Shown in pieces: positions 35,700 through 45,071 of a DNA stretch of 64,000 nt; positions within the stretch are counted from its first letter, which is position 1, and the number at the start of each line of letters is the position of its first letter. The DNA comes from Bradyrhizobium betae (lineage in GTDB: Bacteria > Pseudomonadota > Alphaproteobacteria > Rhizobiales > Xanthobacteraceae): the NCBI RefSeq assembly GCF_004123905.1, contig NZ_MZXW01000054.1:186001-250000 (forward strand). Direction: 5' to 3'. The notes below the pieces were generated by a model. It saw nothing but the letters and a program-made list of their open reading frames with translations. It did not search any database and had not been told where the DNA came from. The translations under genes were made by a program, and so were the position numbers.

Positions 35700-36500
35700 T
35701 CACAGCCAATACGCCACGCGATGGCGGTATCTTGCGTAGCAGCCGAGACCGATCACGGCCACTGCGGCTGCATAGATGACCCCGAGCAGCCACTGCTCCG
35801 GATCGGTCGGCTGCGACAGCAGCGGCCTGCGCACGAGATCGAGCAGCGTCGCGAACGGATTGGCGCGGATCAGCCAATGGAACGCGGTGCCGCGCACGGT
35901 GTCCTCGGTCCAGATGATCGGCGTCAGGAAGAAGACGAATTGCAGGCCGCTGACGATCGCCGAACCGATGTCGCGAAAGCGCGCGCAGAGCATGCCGAGC
36001 ACGACCGAGCCGCCCAAGAGAACGGCGAGCAGAATCGCAAAGCCCGGCACCGCGAGCAGCATGTTCGCACGCAGCGGCCATGGCATCACGATGTAGAGCA
36101 GCAACACAATCACCAGATGATGCGCGAAGATGAGGACGTTGCGCGCGATCATCTGGAGCACGTGCACGACCAGCGGCGCCGGCACGGCCTTGATCAGGTG
36201 GGCGGAGGCCACGAAGATGCTGGAGCCCTCCTGGAGCGTCGTTGCGATCAGCGTCCAGACGATCAGGCCGATGGCGAAGGTCGGCAGAAAGCTGGTGATG
36301 TCCTGCTTGAACAGGGCCGCATAGACCGTGCCGACGCTCGCGATCGTCGCCGCGAGGGTCAGCGTGATCCAGAGCGGGCCGATCACGGTGCGCCGGTAGC
36401 GCAGCGAAATATCCATCAGCGCGAGCGTGCCCCACCGATCGGGCCGCGCCACCTGTGCCAGGATTTCCTTCGCCGCGGCCTGAATTCGACTGCCCCTCAC
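35700..36500 (-). CDS. Polysaccharide ABC exporter permease (Wzm/KpsM-like)
   Basis: The 266-residue ABC-2-type inner-membrane permease has about six helices and the family start region ISLRYRRTVIGPLWITLTLA. It pairs with the adjacent ATPase gene. The start is a GTG at 36500; the ORF opens there. No glycosyltransferase genes are adjacent, so the exported glycan cannot be named from this window. Confidence 0.92.
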   Translation of the reverse strand: MRGSRIQAAAKEILAQVARPDRWGTLALMDISLRYRRTVIGPLWITLTLAATIASVGTVYAALFKQDITSFLPTFAIGLIVWTLIATTLQEGSSIFVASAHLIKAVPAPLVVHVLQMIARNVLIFAHHLVIVLLLYIVMPWPLRANMLLAVPGFAILLAVLLGGSVVLGMLCARFRDIGSAIVSGLQFVFFLTPIIWTEDTVRGTAFHWLIRANPFATLLDLVRRPLLSQPTDPEQWLLGVIYAAAVAVIGLGCYARYRHRVAYWL

Positions 36501-36602
36501 GGTATTCCGATGCTGCGACAGGATAGCAGGCTTATCGGCCGATCGTCTCTATCCGGCCGCCTGCCGTGGAGCAATCAACCGTATGGATGAAGACGGCCGA
36601 AG

Positions 36603-37334
36603 TCAGGCCCGCTTGCTGCGCCGGACACCGCGCCGGCGGTCCTTGACCGCCGGTTTGGGCGCCAGTTCCGGCATTTCGGTCTGGACCTCGCGGTAGCGTG
36701 CCAGCATCCGTTCAAAACTGGCGTTCAGGGTCTCGCCGATATCCGGGCGCCGCTCCAGGCCGGCCAAGATCGTCGCGGCCGCCTCGATGGTCGAAAGCCC
36801 GTCCTTGCGTGGCTCCTTGCGCAGGCGCCCGTAGCGCGAGGGGTTCTTTGGATTGAGGATCACGCGCTGGCATTTCAGCATCCAGGGATTGCGCCACCAC
36901 AGCGCCTTGGCCTGGCTCCAGGTGCCGTCGAGCAGGACGACACCTTCGAGCTTGCCGAGGAGCGCGCGCTGGTTGTCCGCGATCTCGCCCTTGCGGTTGA
37001 GCGCGACGATCTCGGCCTCGGCTTCGAGGTCGGCCGCGCGCGCCGAGCCGAGATAGAGCACGGCCCAGTACGAGGCGTTCTCAATCGGCCGCCCCAGCGC
37101 CTTGGACAGGCTCGGCCAGGACAGGCCGACGCGGACCGTGGCATCCTCAAAATGCTGCGCCAGCAGCCGCGCGGTACCGAGCGCCCTGTCCTGCTCCTGC
37201 GGGTGCTGGAGGATCAGGAGGCCAAGGCGATTCTTAACCGGCGTGACGCTGTCGCAGATGCACAGCGGCATCGGCTTCTGGCAGTGCGGACATTCGGGGA
37301 TCGGTTCGGGCGCGGCGGCTGTGGGGTTCGACAT
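36603..37334 (-). CDS. DTW-domain tRNA-uridine aminocarboxypropyltransferase
   Basis: DTW proteins add the 3-amino-3-carboxypropyl group to tRNA uridine. The 243-residue protein has an N-terminal zinc motif (CPHCQKPMPLCIC), then HPQEQDRALGTARLL, the core motif LDGTWSQAKALWW with Asp136 to Trp139, and PSRYGRLRKEPRKDGLSTIEA. The C-terminal end is strongly basic. I chose the ATG at 37334, just before the zinc region. It lies beside the RND operon but has no evident link to it. Confidence 0.9.
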   Translation of the reverse strand: MSNPTAAAPEPIPECPHCQKPMPLCICDSVTPVKNRLGLLILQHPQEQDRALGTARLLAQHFEDATVRVGLSWPSLSKALGRPIENASYWAVLYLGSARAADLEAEAEIVALNRKGEIADNQRALLGKLEGVVLLDGTWSQAKALWWRNPWMLKCQRVILNPKNPSRYGRLRKEPRKDGLSTIEAAATILAGLERRPDIGETLNASFERMLARYREVQTEMPELAPKPAVKDRRRGVRRSKRA

Positions 37335-37371
37335 GGTCGCCGCTATACGCTTTGCGCAGGCCCTCAACAAC

Positions 37372-40300
37372 CTATTCCGCCGGCGCGGCCACCGGGCGCG
37401 GCTCGGATCGCCGCCGCAGGCGGTCGATCAGGAGGTAGATCACGGGCGTCGTATAGAGTGTCAGGATCTGCGAGACGAACAAGCCGCCGATGATGGTGAT
37501 GCCGAGCGGACGCCGCAGTTCCGTGCCGGGGCCGGTCGCGACCACCAGCGGGATGCCGGCGAACAGCGCCGCCATGGTGGTCATCAGGATGGGCCGGAAG
37601 CGCGCCTGGCAGGCCTCGAAGATCGCCTCCGCCGACGACAAGCCGCGCTGGCGCTCGGCGTCGAGCGCGAAGTCAACCATCATGATGCCGTTCTTCTTGA
37701 CGATGCCGATCAGGAGGATGATGCCGACGAAGGCGATCACGGTCAGCGGCGTGTTGGTGACCTGCAAGGCGAGCAGCGCGCCGAGGCCGGCGGACGGCAG
37801 CGTCGAGATGATCGTGAGCGGATGGGCCAGGCTCTCATAGAGCACGCCGAGCACGATATACATCGCGACCAGCGCGCCGAGGATCAGCAGCGGCTGGCGG
37901 CCGCTGGTCCTGGCGAAATCGCCGGCATTGCCGTCAAAGCTGCCGCGGATGCCTTCCGGCATGTGCAGCTCTTCGACGGCGCGCTGGACGTTTTGCGTGG
38001 CGGTCTGGAGCGGCACATCGGGCAGCAGGTTGAACGACACCGTGGTCGAGGGGAACGACTGCGAATGATAGACCGCGAGCGCGGCGAGCCCGCGCGTCAC
38101 ACGCACCACGGCGGACAGCGGCACCTGCGCATCGCCAGAGCCCGCGACATAGATGCGGTCGAGGTTGGAAGGATCGACCTGGAATTTCGGGTCGATCTCC
38201 AGCACGGTCATGTACTGGTTGCGCTGGGTGTAGATGATCGAGATCTGTCGCTGCGAGAAGGCGTTGTTCAGCGCGTTGTCGATGTCCTGGACGCGGACGC
38301 CGAGCGCCGAGGCCTTCTGGCGGTCGATCGACAAGGTCAGCTGAAGTCCGCCTGGATCGCGGTCGCTGGAGATGTCGGTGATGCCCTCGACGCTCTCCAT
38401 CCGCTTGGCGACGATCGGCGCCCATTTCTGCAACAAATCGAGATCGGTCGAGGACAGCGTGTACTGGTAGTCGGAATCGCTCTGCCGCCCGCCGGCGCGC
38501 ACGTCCTGGGCGGCGAACATGAAGAGGCGGATGCCGGGCACCGGGTACAGCGCCCGCCGCAGCCGGTCGATCACCACCTGCGTCGAGACGTGGTCGCGTT
38601 CCTCCGGCGGTTTCAGGCTGATGAACATGGTGCCGCGGTTGGAGGTCGGAGCCCCCGGCCCGCCTCCGCTGCCGACGGTCGAACCGATGCCGGCCACGGC
38701 CGGATCCTGCATCACGATGTCGGCGAGCCGCTGCTGCAGGCCGAGCATCGACTGGAACGAGATGTCGGCCGAGGCCCGCGTCGCGCCGATCACGAAGCCG
38801 GAATCGTCGGTCGGGAAATAGCCCTTGGGGACCTTGATGTAGAGCGTCACGGTGAGCGCGATGGTGGCAAAGAACACCAGCAACGTCAGCAACGGATATT
38901 CCAGCACGTTGCGCAGGCTGCGGGCGTAGAAGGCGACGATGCGCGACAGCGATCCCTCGATCAGGCGATCGAACAGCGTTGCCGAGCCGGACGTGGTCTG
39001 TTTGATGTAATGGGCGCAGATCATCGGCGTCACGGTGAGCGACACCACCGTCGAAACGAGGATCGCGAAGGTCAGCGTCAGCGAGAATTCGCGCAACAGG
39101 CGGCCGACGATGCCGTCCATGAAGATCAGCGGCGTGAACGCCGCAATCAGCGACAGGCTGATCGAGACCACGGTGAAGCCGATCTGCTTGGCTCCTTCGA
39201 GCGCCGCCTGCATCGGCCGCATGCCGTGCTCGAGATTGCGATACATGTTCTCGATCATGACGATGGCGTCGTCGACCACGAAGCCGACCGAGATGGCGAG
39301 CGCCATCAGCGACAGATTGTCGATCGAGAAGCCCGCCACCCACATGCCGGCGCAGGTGCCGGCCAGCGCCAGCGGCACCGAGATGCCGGCCGCGATCGTC
39401 GGGGTCAGCCTTCGCAGGAACACGAAGACAACGACCATCACCAGGATGGCGGTCGCAAACAACGTCCACTGCATGTCTTGCACGCTGGCGCGGATCGTGC
39501 TGGTGCGGTCGACCAGGGTCGAGATATCGACGCCGGCCGGAATCCACTGCTTCAGCTCCGGGATCAGCGCCTTCACCCGGTCGACGGTGTCGATGACGTT
39601 GGCATCGCCCTGCTTGGTGATCTGGATCAGCACGGCGGGCTGCTTGTTGAACCAGGCGATCGAGCGGGCGTTGCGGACGGAGTCCTCGATGTCGGCGACG
39701 TCGGAGAGCCGGACGAAATTGCCGTTCGAGCTCTTGATGATGATGTCGCGGAATTCCTTCGCCGTGCGCATCTGCTTGTTCAGCGACAGCGTCTCGCTCT
39801 GGCGCTCGCCGTTGAAGATGCCGACGGGGCCCAGCGGGTTGGCGTTGATGATCGCGGTCCGGACGTCGTCGGTGGCGATGCCCGCATTCGACAGCGCCAC
39901 GGGGTTGAGCTGCACCCGCACCGCCGGCTGGTCAGCGCCGCTCACCGTGACGTCGCCGACGCCCGGCACCTGCGAGATGCGCTGTGCGAGGACCGTATCG
40001 GCGACATCGTAGATCGCGCTCGCCGACAGCGTCTTCGAGGTGAGCGCCAGAACGAAAACCGGCGCGCCGGCGGTGTTGGCCTTGCGGAAGCGCGGCAACG
40101 TCGGCAGGTCGCTCGGCAAATCCACCAGCGCGGCGTTGATCGCCGCCTGTACGTCGCGCGCGGCCTTGTCGATGTTGCGGCCGATGTCGAACTGGAGCTG
40201 GATGTTGGAGACGCCGAGCGAGCTCGTCGAAGTGATCTGGTTGATGCCGGATATCTCGCCCAGCCGCCGCTCCAGCGGCGAGGCGACCGTCGCAGCCATC

Positions 40301-40476
40301 ACGGACGGGTCGGCGCCCGGCCGGCTGGCCGAGACGAAGATGGCGGGGAAATCGACGTTCGGGACCGAGGCGACGGGGAGGAACTCGTAGGCGACGACAC
40401 CCAGCAGGAACAACCCGATCGAGAGCAGCGTGGTCGCGACCGGACGGCGGATGAAGGGCTCCGAGATCGATGCCAT
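37372..40476 (-). CDS. RND efflux permease (MdtC-like)
   Basis: Proton-driven inner-membrane pump of a tripartite efflux system. The 1034-residue protein starts MASISEPFIRRPVATTLL and shows the NVDFPAIFV start of the porter domain, ALAISVGFVVDDAIVMIENMYRNLE with the proton-relay Asp pair in membrane helix 4, and the C-terminal TVIAFVGIILLIGIVKKNGIMMVDFALDAER. The frame stays open far upstream through the preceding pump gene, but that is a shadow. The ATG overlaps the previous stop by one base (TGATG). Last gene of the efflux operon. Confidence 0.96.
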   Translation of the reverse strand: MASISEPFIRRPVATTLLSIGLFLLGVVAYEFLPVASVPNVDFPAIFVSASRPGADPSVMAATVASPLERRLGEISGINQITSTSSLGVSNIQLQFDIGRNIDKAARDVQAAINAALVDLPSDLPTLPRFRKANTAGAPVFVLALTSKTLSASAIYDVADTVLAQRISQVPGVGDVTVSGADQPAVRVQLNPVALSNAGIATDDVRTAIINANPLGPVGIFNGERQSETLSLNKQMRTAKEFRDIIIKSSNGNFVRLSDVADIEDSVRNARSIAWFNKQPAVLIQITKQGDANVIDTVDRVKALIPELKQWIPAGVDISTLVDRTSTIRASVQDMQWTLFATAILVMVVVFVFLRRLTPTIAAGISVPLALAGTCAGMWVAGFSIDNLSLMALAISVGFVVDDAIVMIENMYRNLEHGMRPMQAALEGAKQIGFTVVSISLSLIAAFTPLIFMDGIVGRLLREFSLTLTFAILVSTVVSLTVTPMICAHYIKQTTSGSATLFDRLIEGSLSRIVAFYARSLRNVLEYPLLTLLVFFATIALTVTLYIKVPKGYFPTDDSGFVIGATRASADISFQSMLGLQQRLADIVMQDPAVAGIGSTVGSGGGPGAPTSNRGTMFISLKPPEERDHVSTQVVIDRLRRALYPVPGIRLFMFAAQDVRAGGRQSDSDYQYTLSSTDLDLLQKWAPIVAKRMESVEGITDISSDRDPGGLQLTLSIDRQKASALGVRVQDIDNALNNAFSQRQISIIYTQRNQYMTVLEIDPKFQVDPSNLDRIYVAGSGDAQVPLSAVVRVTRGLAALAVYHSQSFPSTTVSFNLLPDVPLQTATQNVQRAVEELHMPEGIRGSFDGNAGDFARTSGRQPLLILGALVAMYIVLGVLYESLAHPLTIISTLPSAGLGALLALQVTNTPLTVIAFVGIILLIGIVKKNGIMMVDFALDAERQRGLSSAEAIFEACQARFRPILMTTMAALFAGIPLVVATGPGTELRRPLGITIIGGLFVSQILTLYTTPVIYLLIDRLRRRSEPRPVAAPAE

Positions 40477-43400
40477 CACTGCATCCCCTCGGTTGCGCCC
40501 GCGACCGGCGGGCCGCCGGATTCGGCTGGTGGCAACGCCTGTTCGAGGCGACGGTTGATGCGGTCGAGCGCGAGGTAGATCACGGGCGTGGTGTAGAGCG
40601 TCAGCAACTGGCTCAGCAGCAGGCCGCCGATGATAGAGATGCCGAGCGGAAAGCGCAGCTCGGCGCCGGTGCCACTCTCGATCGCCAGCGGCAATGCGCC
40701 GAACAGCGCGGCCAGCGTTGTCATCATGATCGGGCGGAAGCGCAACAGGCACGCCTGCACGATGGCTTCGTTCGGCGACATGCCCTGCCCGCGCTCGGCC
40801 TCGAGTGCGAAGTCGATCATCATGATCGCGTTCTTCTTGACGATACCCATCAGCAGGATGATGCCGATCAGGCCGATCACCGAGAGATCCTGTCCGCACA
40901 GCACCAGCGCCAGGATGGCGCCGACGCCGGCCGAGGGCAGCGTCGAGAGGATCGTGATCGGGTGGATGTAGCTCTCGTAGAGCACGCCGAGCACGATGTA
41001 GATGGTGATGACAGCAGCGAGCAGCAGCCAGGGCTGTCCCGCGAGCGCCTTGGAGAATTCGGCGGCGTCGCCGGCATAAACGCCGACGATGCTGTTGGGC
41101 ATCTCGATGCGGGTTTCGATCGTCTTCACGGCCTGGACGGCATCGCCAAGCGCTGCGCCCGGCGCGAGGTTGAAGCTCAGCGAGATCGCCGGGAATTGGG
41201 CCTGGTGCGAGATCGCGAGCGGCGCGGTGGTGCGCTTCAGCGTTGCCACCGCGGAAAGCGGCACCTGCGCGTTGGGCGCGCCGGCGGTCGCGCTCGCCGC
41301 GGCCGGCAGATAGAGTTTCGACAGGACCGAGGGATCGCGCTGATACATCGGCAGCGCCTCCAGCACCACACGGTACTGGTTGGCCTGGCCGTAGATGGTC
41401 GAGACCTGCCGCTGCGCGAAGGCATCGTTCAGCGTGTCGGTGATGCCTTGGAGACTGACGCCGAGCTGGCCGGCCCGCGTCCGATCCACGTCGAGCTGCG
41501 CCCGCAGGCCGCCTTCCTGTGCCTCCGAGGAGACATCGCGGAACAGCGGATCGCGCCGCATCTCCGCAACCAGCTTGCGCGCCCATTCCGAAACCAGCGC
41601 CGCATCCGTGCCTGTCAGCGTGTACTGGTATTGCGAGCGGCTCGACTGGGTCGAGATCTGCACGTCCTGCACCGGCTGGAAATAGACGGTCATGCCAGGG
41701 ATGCCTGATACCCGCTCCTTGAGCCGGGTCACGACCACGCTGACATCATCGCGCCGCTCGCCGCGCGGCTTCAAGGTCATCACGAGGCGTCCGACATTGG
41801 TGGTCGGGTTGACCGAGCCCGCCCCGATCACCGAGACGACGCCTGTTACGTCAGGGTCGGCCTTGATGGCGTCGGCTACCTCGGCCTGCCGCTTCTGCAT
41901 CTCCGCGAACGAGACGTCGGCCCCCGCCTCCGTCACCGCCGTGATGGAGGCGGTGTCCTGGAGCGGCAGGAAGCCTTTGGGCGCGACGACATAGAGAACG
42001 AGGGTCGCAACCAGCGTGACGAAAGTCACGACCAGCGTGAGGCGCTGGTGCTGCAGAACCACGAGCAGCGTCCGGTGGTAGAACGCGACGGTGCGATCGA
42101 TGAAGCGGCTGATGGCGGCGAGCCCCGGCACCGCCACTTCCTCATGGGCGTGCTTCAGTAGCCGCGAGCACATCATCGGCGTCAGCGTCAGCGAGACCAC
42201 GGCCGAGGTCACGACCGCGATGGTGAGCGTCAGCGCGAATTCGCGGAACATGCGCCCCACGAGGCCCGACATGAACAGCAGCGGGATGAACACCGCAATC
42301 AGCGACACCGTCAGCGAGATCACGGTGAAGCCGATTTCGCTGGCACCCTTGAGCGAAGCCTCCATCGGCCCGTCGCCGTTCTCCATGTGACGGACGATGT
42401 TCTCGATCATCACGATGGCATCGTCGACGACGAAACCGGTGCCGATCGTGAGCGCCATCAGCGACAGATTGTCGAGGCTGAAGCCGGCAAAATACATGAT
42501 GCCGAAGCTGGTGATCAGCGACAGCGGCAGCGCCACGCCCGCGATCAGCGTCGCCCGCAGCGAGCGCAGGAACAACAGCACCACCAGCGTCACCAGGACG
42601 ACGCTGAGGATCAGCGTGAACTGCACGTCGCGCACCGAGGCGCGGATGGTGACGGTGCGGTCGGAGACGATGGTGAGGTTCACGCCGGCTGGAATGGCGC
42701 GCTGGACTTTCGGGATTTCGGCGCGGATCTGCTTGACGACGTCGATGACATTGGCGCCGGGCTGGCGCTGGATGTCGATGATGACGGCCGGCGAGCCCTG
42801 ATACCAGCCGCCCGTGCGGTCATTCTCGAGGCCGTCGACGATCTGCGCGACGTCGCCGATCGTAACAGGCGAGCCGTTGCGGTAGGCGATGATAACAGGC
42901 TTGTAGGCGTCGGCGGCGGCGATCTGGTCGTTGGCCGCGATGATGTAGGATTGCTGCGCGCCGTCGAGCGAGCCTTTCGGCCCGGAGACGTTAGCATTGG
43001 CGATCGCGGTGCGCAGATCTTCCATGGCGATGCCATAGGAAGCCAGGCGCGCGAGGTCGGCCTGGATACGCACGGCCGGCTTCAGCCCGCCGAGCACGGA
43101 GACGCGGCCGACGCCAGAGATCTGGCTAAGCCGCTGCGCCAGAAGCGTGTCGGCGATGTCGCTCATCGCGCGCAGCGAGATCGTGTCCGAGCGCAGCGCC
43201 AGCGTCATGACCGGCGCGTCCGCCGGGTTCACCTTGGCGTAGGTCGGCGGGTAAGGCAGCGTCTTGGGCAGCACGCCGGCCGCCGCATTGATCGCGGCCT
43301 GCACGTCCTGGGTGGCGCCGTCGATGTCGCGGTTGAGATCGAACTGGAGCGAGATCTGGCTGACGCCGAACGAGCTCGTCGAGTTCATCGCCGACAGCGA

Positions 43401-43625
43401 CGGGATCTGGCCGAGCTGCCGCTCCAAGGGCGCGGTGATCAGCGAAGCGATCACGTCGGGACTTGCGCCCGGCAACTGCGTCGTCACCTGCACGGTCGGG
43501 AAATCGACCTGCGGCAGTGCCGAGACCGGCAGTGCGAAATAGCCGAGCAGCCCACCGATCAGGAGGGCGATGCCGAGCAACGAGGTCGCGATCGGACGGC
43601 GGATGAAGGGTTCGGAGACACCCAT
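40476..43625 (-). CDS. RND efflux permease (MdtB-like)
   Basis: The second RND pump subunit has 1049 residues. It begins MGVSEPFIRRPIATSLLGIALL and has GFVVDDAIVMIENIVRHMENG with the helix 4 aspartates and FVVDD-type motifs, plus SVIGLIGIILLMGIVKKNAIMMIDFALEAER near the end. Like MdtB/MdtC of E. coli, the two pumps probably form a mixed trimer. Its closely related partner follows with a one-base overlap. Confidence 0.96.
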   Translation of the reverse strand: MGVSEPFIRRPIATSLLGIALLIGGLLGYFALPVSALPQVDFPTVQVTTQLPGASPDVIASLITAPLERQLGQIPSLSAMNSTSSFGVSQISLQFDLNRDIDGATQDVQAAINAAAGVLPKTLPYPPTYAKVNPADAPVMTLALRSDTISLRAMSDIADTLLAQRLSQISGVGRVSVLGGLKPAVRIQADLARLASYGIAMEDLRTAIANANVSGPKGSLDGAQQSYIIAANDQIAAADAYKPVIIAYRNGSPVTIGDVAQIVDGLENDRTGGWYQGSPAVIIDIQRQPGANVIDVVKQIRAEIPKVQRAIPAGVNLTIVSDRTVTIRASVRDVQFTLILSVVLVTLVVLLFLRSLRATLIAGVALPLSLITSFGIMYFAGFSLDNLSLMALTIGTGFVVDDAIVMIENIVRHMENGDGPMEASLKGASEIGFTVISLTVSLIAVFIPLLFMSGLVGRMFREFALTLTIAVVTSAVVSLTLTPMMCSRLLKHAHEEVAVPGLAAISRFIDRTVAFYHRTLLVVLQHQRLTLVVTFVTLVATLVLYVVAPKGFLPLQDTASITAVTEAGADVSFAEMQKRQAEVADAIKADPDVTGVVSVIGAGSVNPTTNVGRLVMTLKPRGERRDDVSVVVTRLKERVSGIPGMTVYFQPVQDVQISTQSSRSQYQYTLTGTDAALVSEWARKLVAEMRRDPLFRDVSSEAQEGGLRAQLDVDRTRAGQLGVSLQGITDTLNDAFAQRQVSTIYGQANQYRVVLEALPMYQRDPSVLSKLYLPAAASATAGAPNAQVPLSAVATLKRTTAPLAISHQAQFPAISLSFNLAPGAALGDAVQAVKTIETRIEMPNSIVGVYAGDAAEFSKALAGQPWLLLAAVITIYIVLGVLYESYIHPITILSTLPSAGVGAILALVLCGQDLSVIGLIGIILLMGIVKKNAIMMIDFALEAERGQGMSPNEAIVQACLLRFRPIMMTTLAALFGALPLAIESGTGAELRFPLGISIIGGLLLSQLLTLYTTPVIYLALDRINRRLEQALPPAESGGPPVAGATEGMQ

Positions 43626-43661
43626 GGGATCTGCCTACCGCCTAGGCGGCTGTTGTCGGGA

Positions 43662-45071
43662 TCATGGCTGTTTGGCTCCACTTCCCGATGCCCCAGGATT
43701 GGATACAGGCCCCGGTGCCGGCCCGGTCTGCCCCTTCTGGTCGCCCTCGCCGCTGCTCCGCTTGGCACGCAGCTCGCCGTCCTTCTGGCCGTCCTTTTGG
43801 CCTTCCTTGGCCTGACCGTCCTTCTTCTGGCCATCAGGGGCGCGCGAGCGTTTGCGCGGGGCGAGATCGGCCGATGGGGTCTGGTCGTCGCGGCCAACGA
43901 TCACCTTGGAGCCGTCGGACAGATTGGCAAAGCCTGTCGTCACGACCCGGTCGTTCGCCGACAGACCGCTGGCGATCACGGCATCATGCTCGTTCTGCTG
44001 CGTCACCGTCACGGGCTTGGCCGCGACGATATTGTCTTCGCCGATGACGTAGCTGAAGGTGCCAATCGGGCCGCGCTGCACGGCCGATGTCGGCACCACC
44101 AGCGCCTGCGTCAAGGTTTCGACCTTGAGGCGGACATTGACGAACTGGCCCGGCCAGAGCTGGTAATTGGCGTTGGGGAATTCGGCCTTGAGCCTGAGCG
44201 TGCCGGTGGTCTGGTCGACCTGGTTGTCGATGCCGGTCAGCTTACCCGTGTCGATCACGGTGACGCCGTCATTGCCGAACACGTCGACCGCGAGCGTACC
44301 CTTCGATGCCGCCGCGTTGACGCGCATGATCTGCTGCTGCGGCAGGCTGAACCACACCGCGATCGGCTGTAATTGCGTGATCACCACGAGGCCGGTGGTA
44401 TCGGAGGCGTGGATGATGTTGCCCTGGTCGACCTGGCGCAGGCCCGCACGGCCCGACAGCGGCGCCACGATCTTGGTGTAGCTCAGGGTTGCCCCCGCAT
44501 TGTCGATCGCGGCCTGGTCGGCCTTGACCAGCGCCTCGGTCTGCGCGACCAGCGCACGCTGGGTGTCGGCCTGCTGCTTGGAGCCGGCGTTGGAAGCCGC
44601 GAGCTGCTCGTAGCGCGTCAGATCAATGCGCTGGTTGGCGAGCTGGGCCTGGTCCTGCGCCTTTTTGGCGACCGCCTGGTCATACGTCGCCTGATAGAGC
44701 GCGGGATCGATCTCGCCGAGCACATCGCCCTTCTTGACGTCCTGGCCTTCGGTGAAGTTGACCGCAATCAGCTTGCCGTCGACCTGCGAACGCACGGTCA
44801 CGGTGTTGAGCGCGCGGATGGCGCCGACGCCGTCGAGATAGACCGGCACGTCCTGGATGCGGGTCGTCGCCGCCAGCACCGGCACTGGCAGATCGGGCCG
44901 CTGGTTGCGGTTGTTGGCCTGCTGCGGCTGCTGATGCCAGATGGTCCAGCCGTAATAGCCGAGCCCGCCGAGGATCGCGAGCGTGATCAGGGTCATGACG
45001 AAGCCGCGGCCGCGCGACCGCTTCGCCGTGCCCTCCTTCGCGCCTTGCTTGTTATCCGGCTTAAAGAGCAT
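43662..45071 (-). CDS. RND periplasmic adaptor (MdtA/AcrA-like)
   Basis: Membrane-fusion protein linking the two pumps to the outer-membrane channel. The 469-residue protein has an N-terminal membrane helix (about 25-45), a barrel-sandwich region (TVTVRSQVDGKLIAVNFTEGQDVKKGDVLGEIDPALYQA), an alpha-hairpin, and the second half of the sandwich (TKIVAPLSGRAGLRQVDQGN). The last 60 residues are unusual, a Lys/Gly/Gln/Asp-rich tail with repeated KDGQ-type units. ATG 45071 lies inside the preceding gene, an 11-base overlap. Confidence 0.94.
   Translation of the reverse strand: MLFKPDNKQGAKEGTAKRSRGRGFVMTLITLAILGGLGYYGWTIWHQQPQQANNRNQRPDLPVPVLAATTRIQDVPVYLDGVGAIRALNTVTVRSQVDGKLIAVNFTEGQDVKKGDVLGEIDPALYQATYDQAVAKKAQDQAQLANQRIDLTRYEQLAASNAGSKQQADTQRALVAQTEALVKADQAAIDNAGATLSYTKIVAPLSGRAGLRQVDQGNIIHASDTTGLVVITQLQPIAVWFSLPQQQIMRVNAAASKGTLAVDVFGNDGVTVIDTGKLTGIDNQVDQTTGTLRLKAEFPNANYQLWPGQFVNVRLKVETLTQALVVPTSAVQRGPIGTFSYVIGEDNIVAAKPVTVTQQNEHDAVIASGLSANDRVVTTGFANLSDGSKVIVGRDDQTPSADLAPRKRSRAPDGQKKDGQAKEGQKDGQKDGELRAKRSSGEGDQKGQTGPAPGPVSNPGASGSGAKQP

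Noticed and set aside
37102..40578. 1158-residue plus-strand frame antisense to the MdtC-like gene
   Set aside because: Same shadow pattern; the minus-strand gene is a clear RND pump.
37372..41586. 1404-residue open frame extending the MdtC-like pump far upstream
   Set aside because: The N-terminal 370 residues are a frame shadow of the preceding pump gene. The real start MASISEPFIRRP at 40476 overlaps the previous stop by one base and matches RND proteins.
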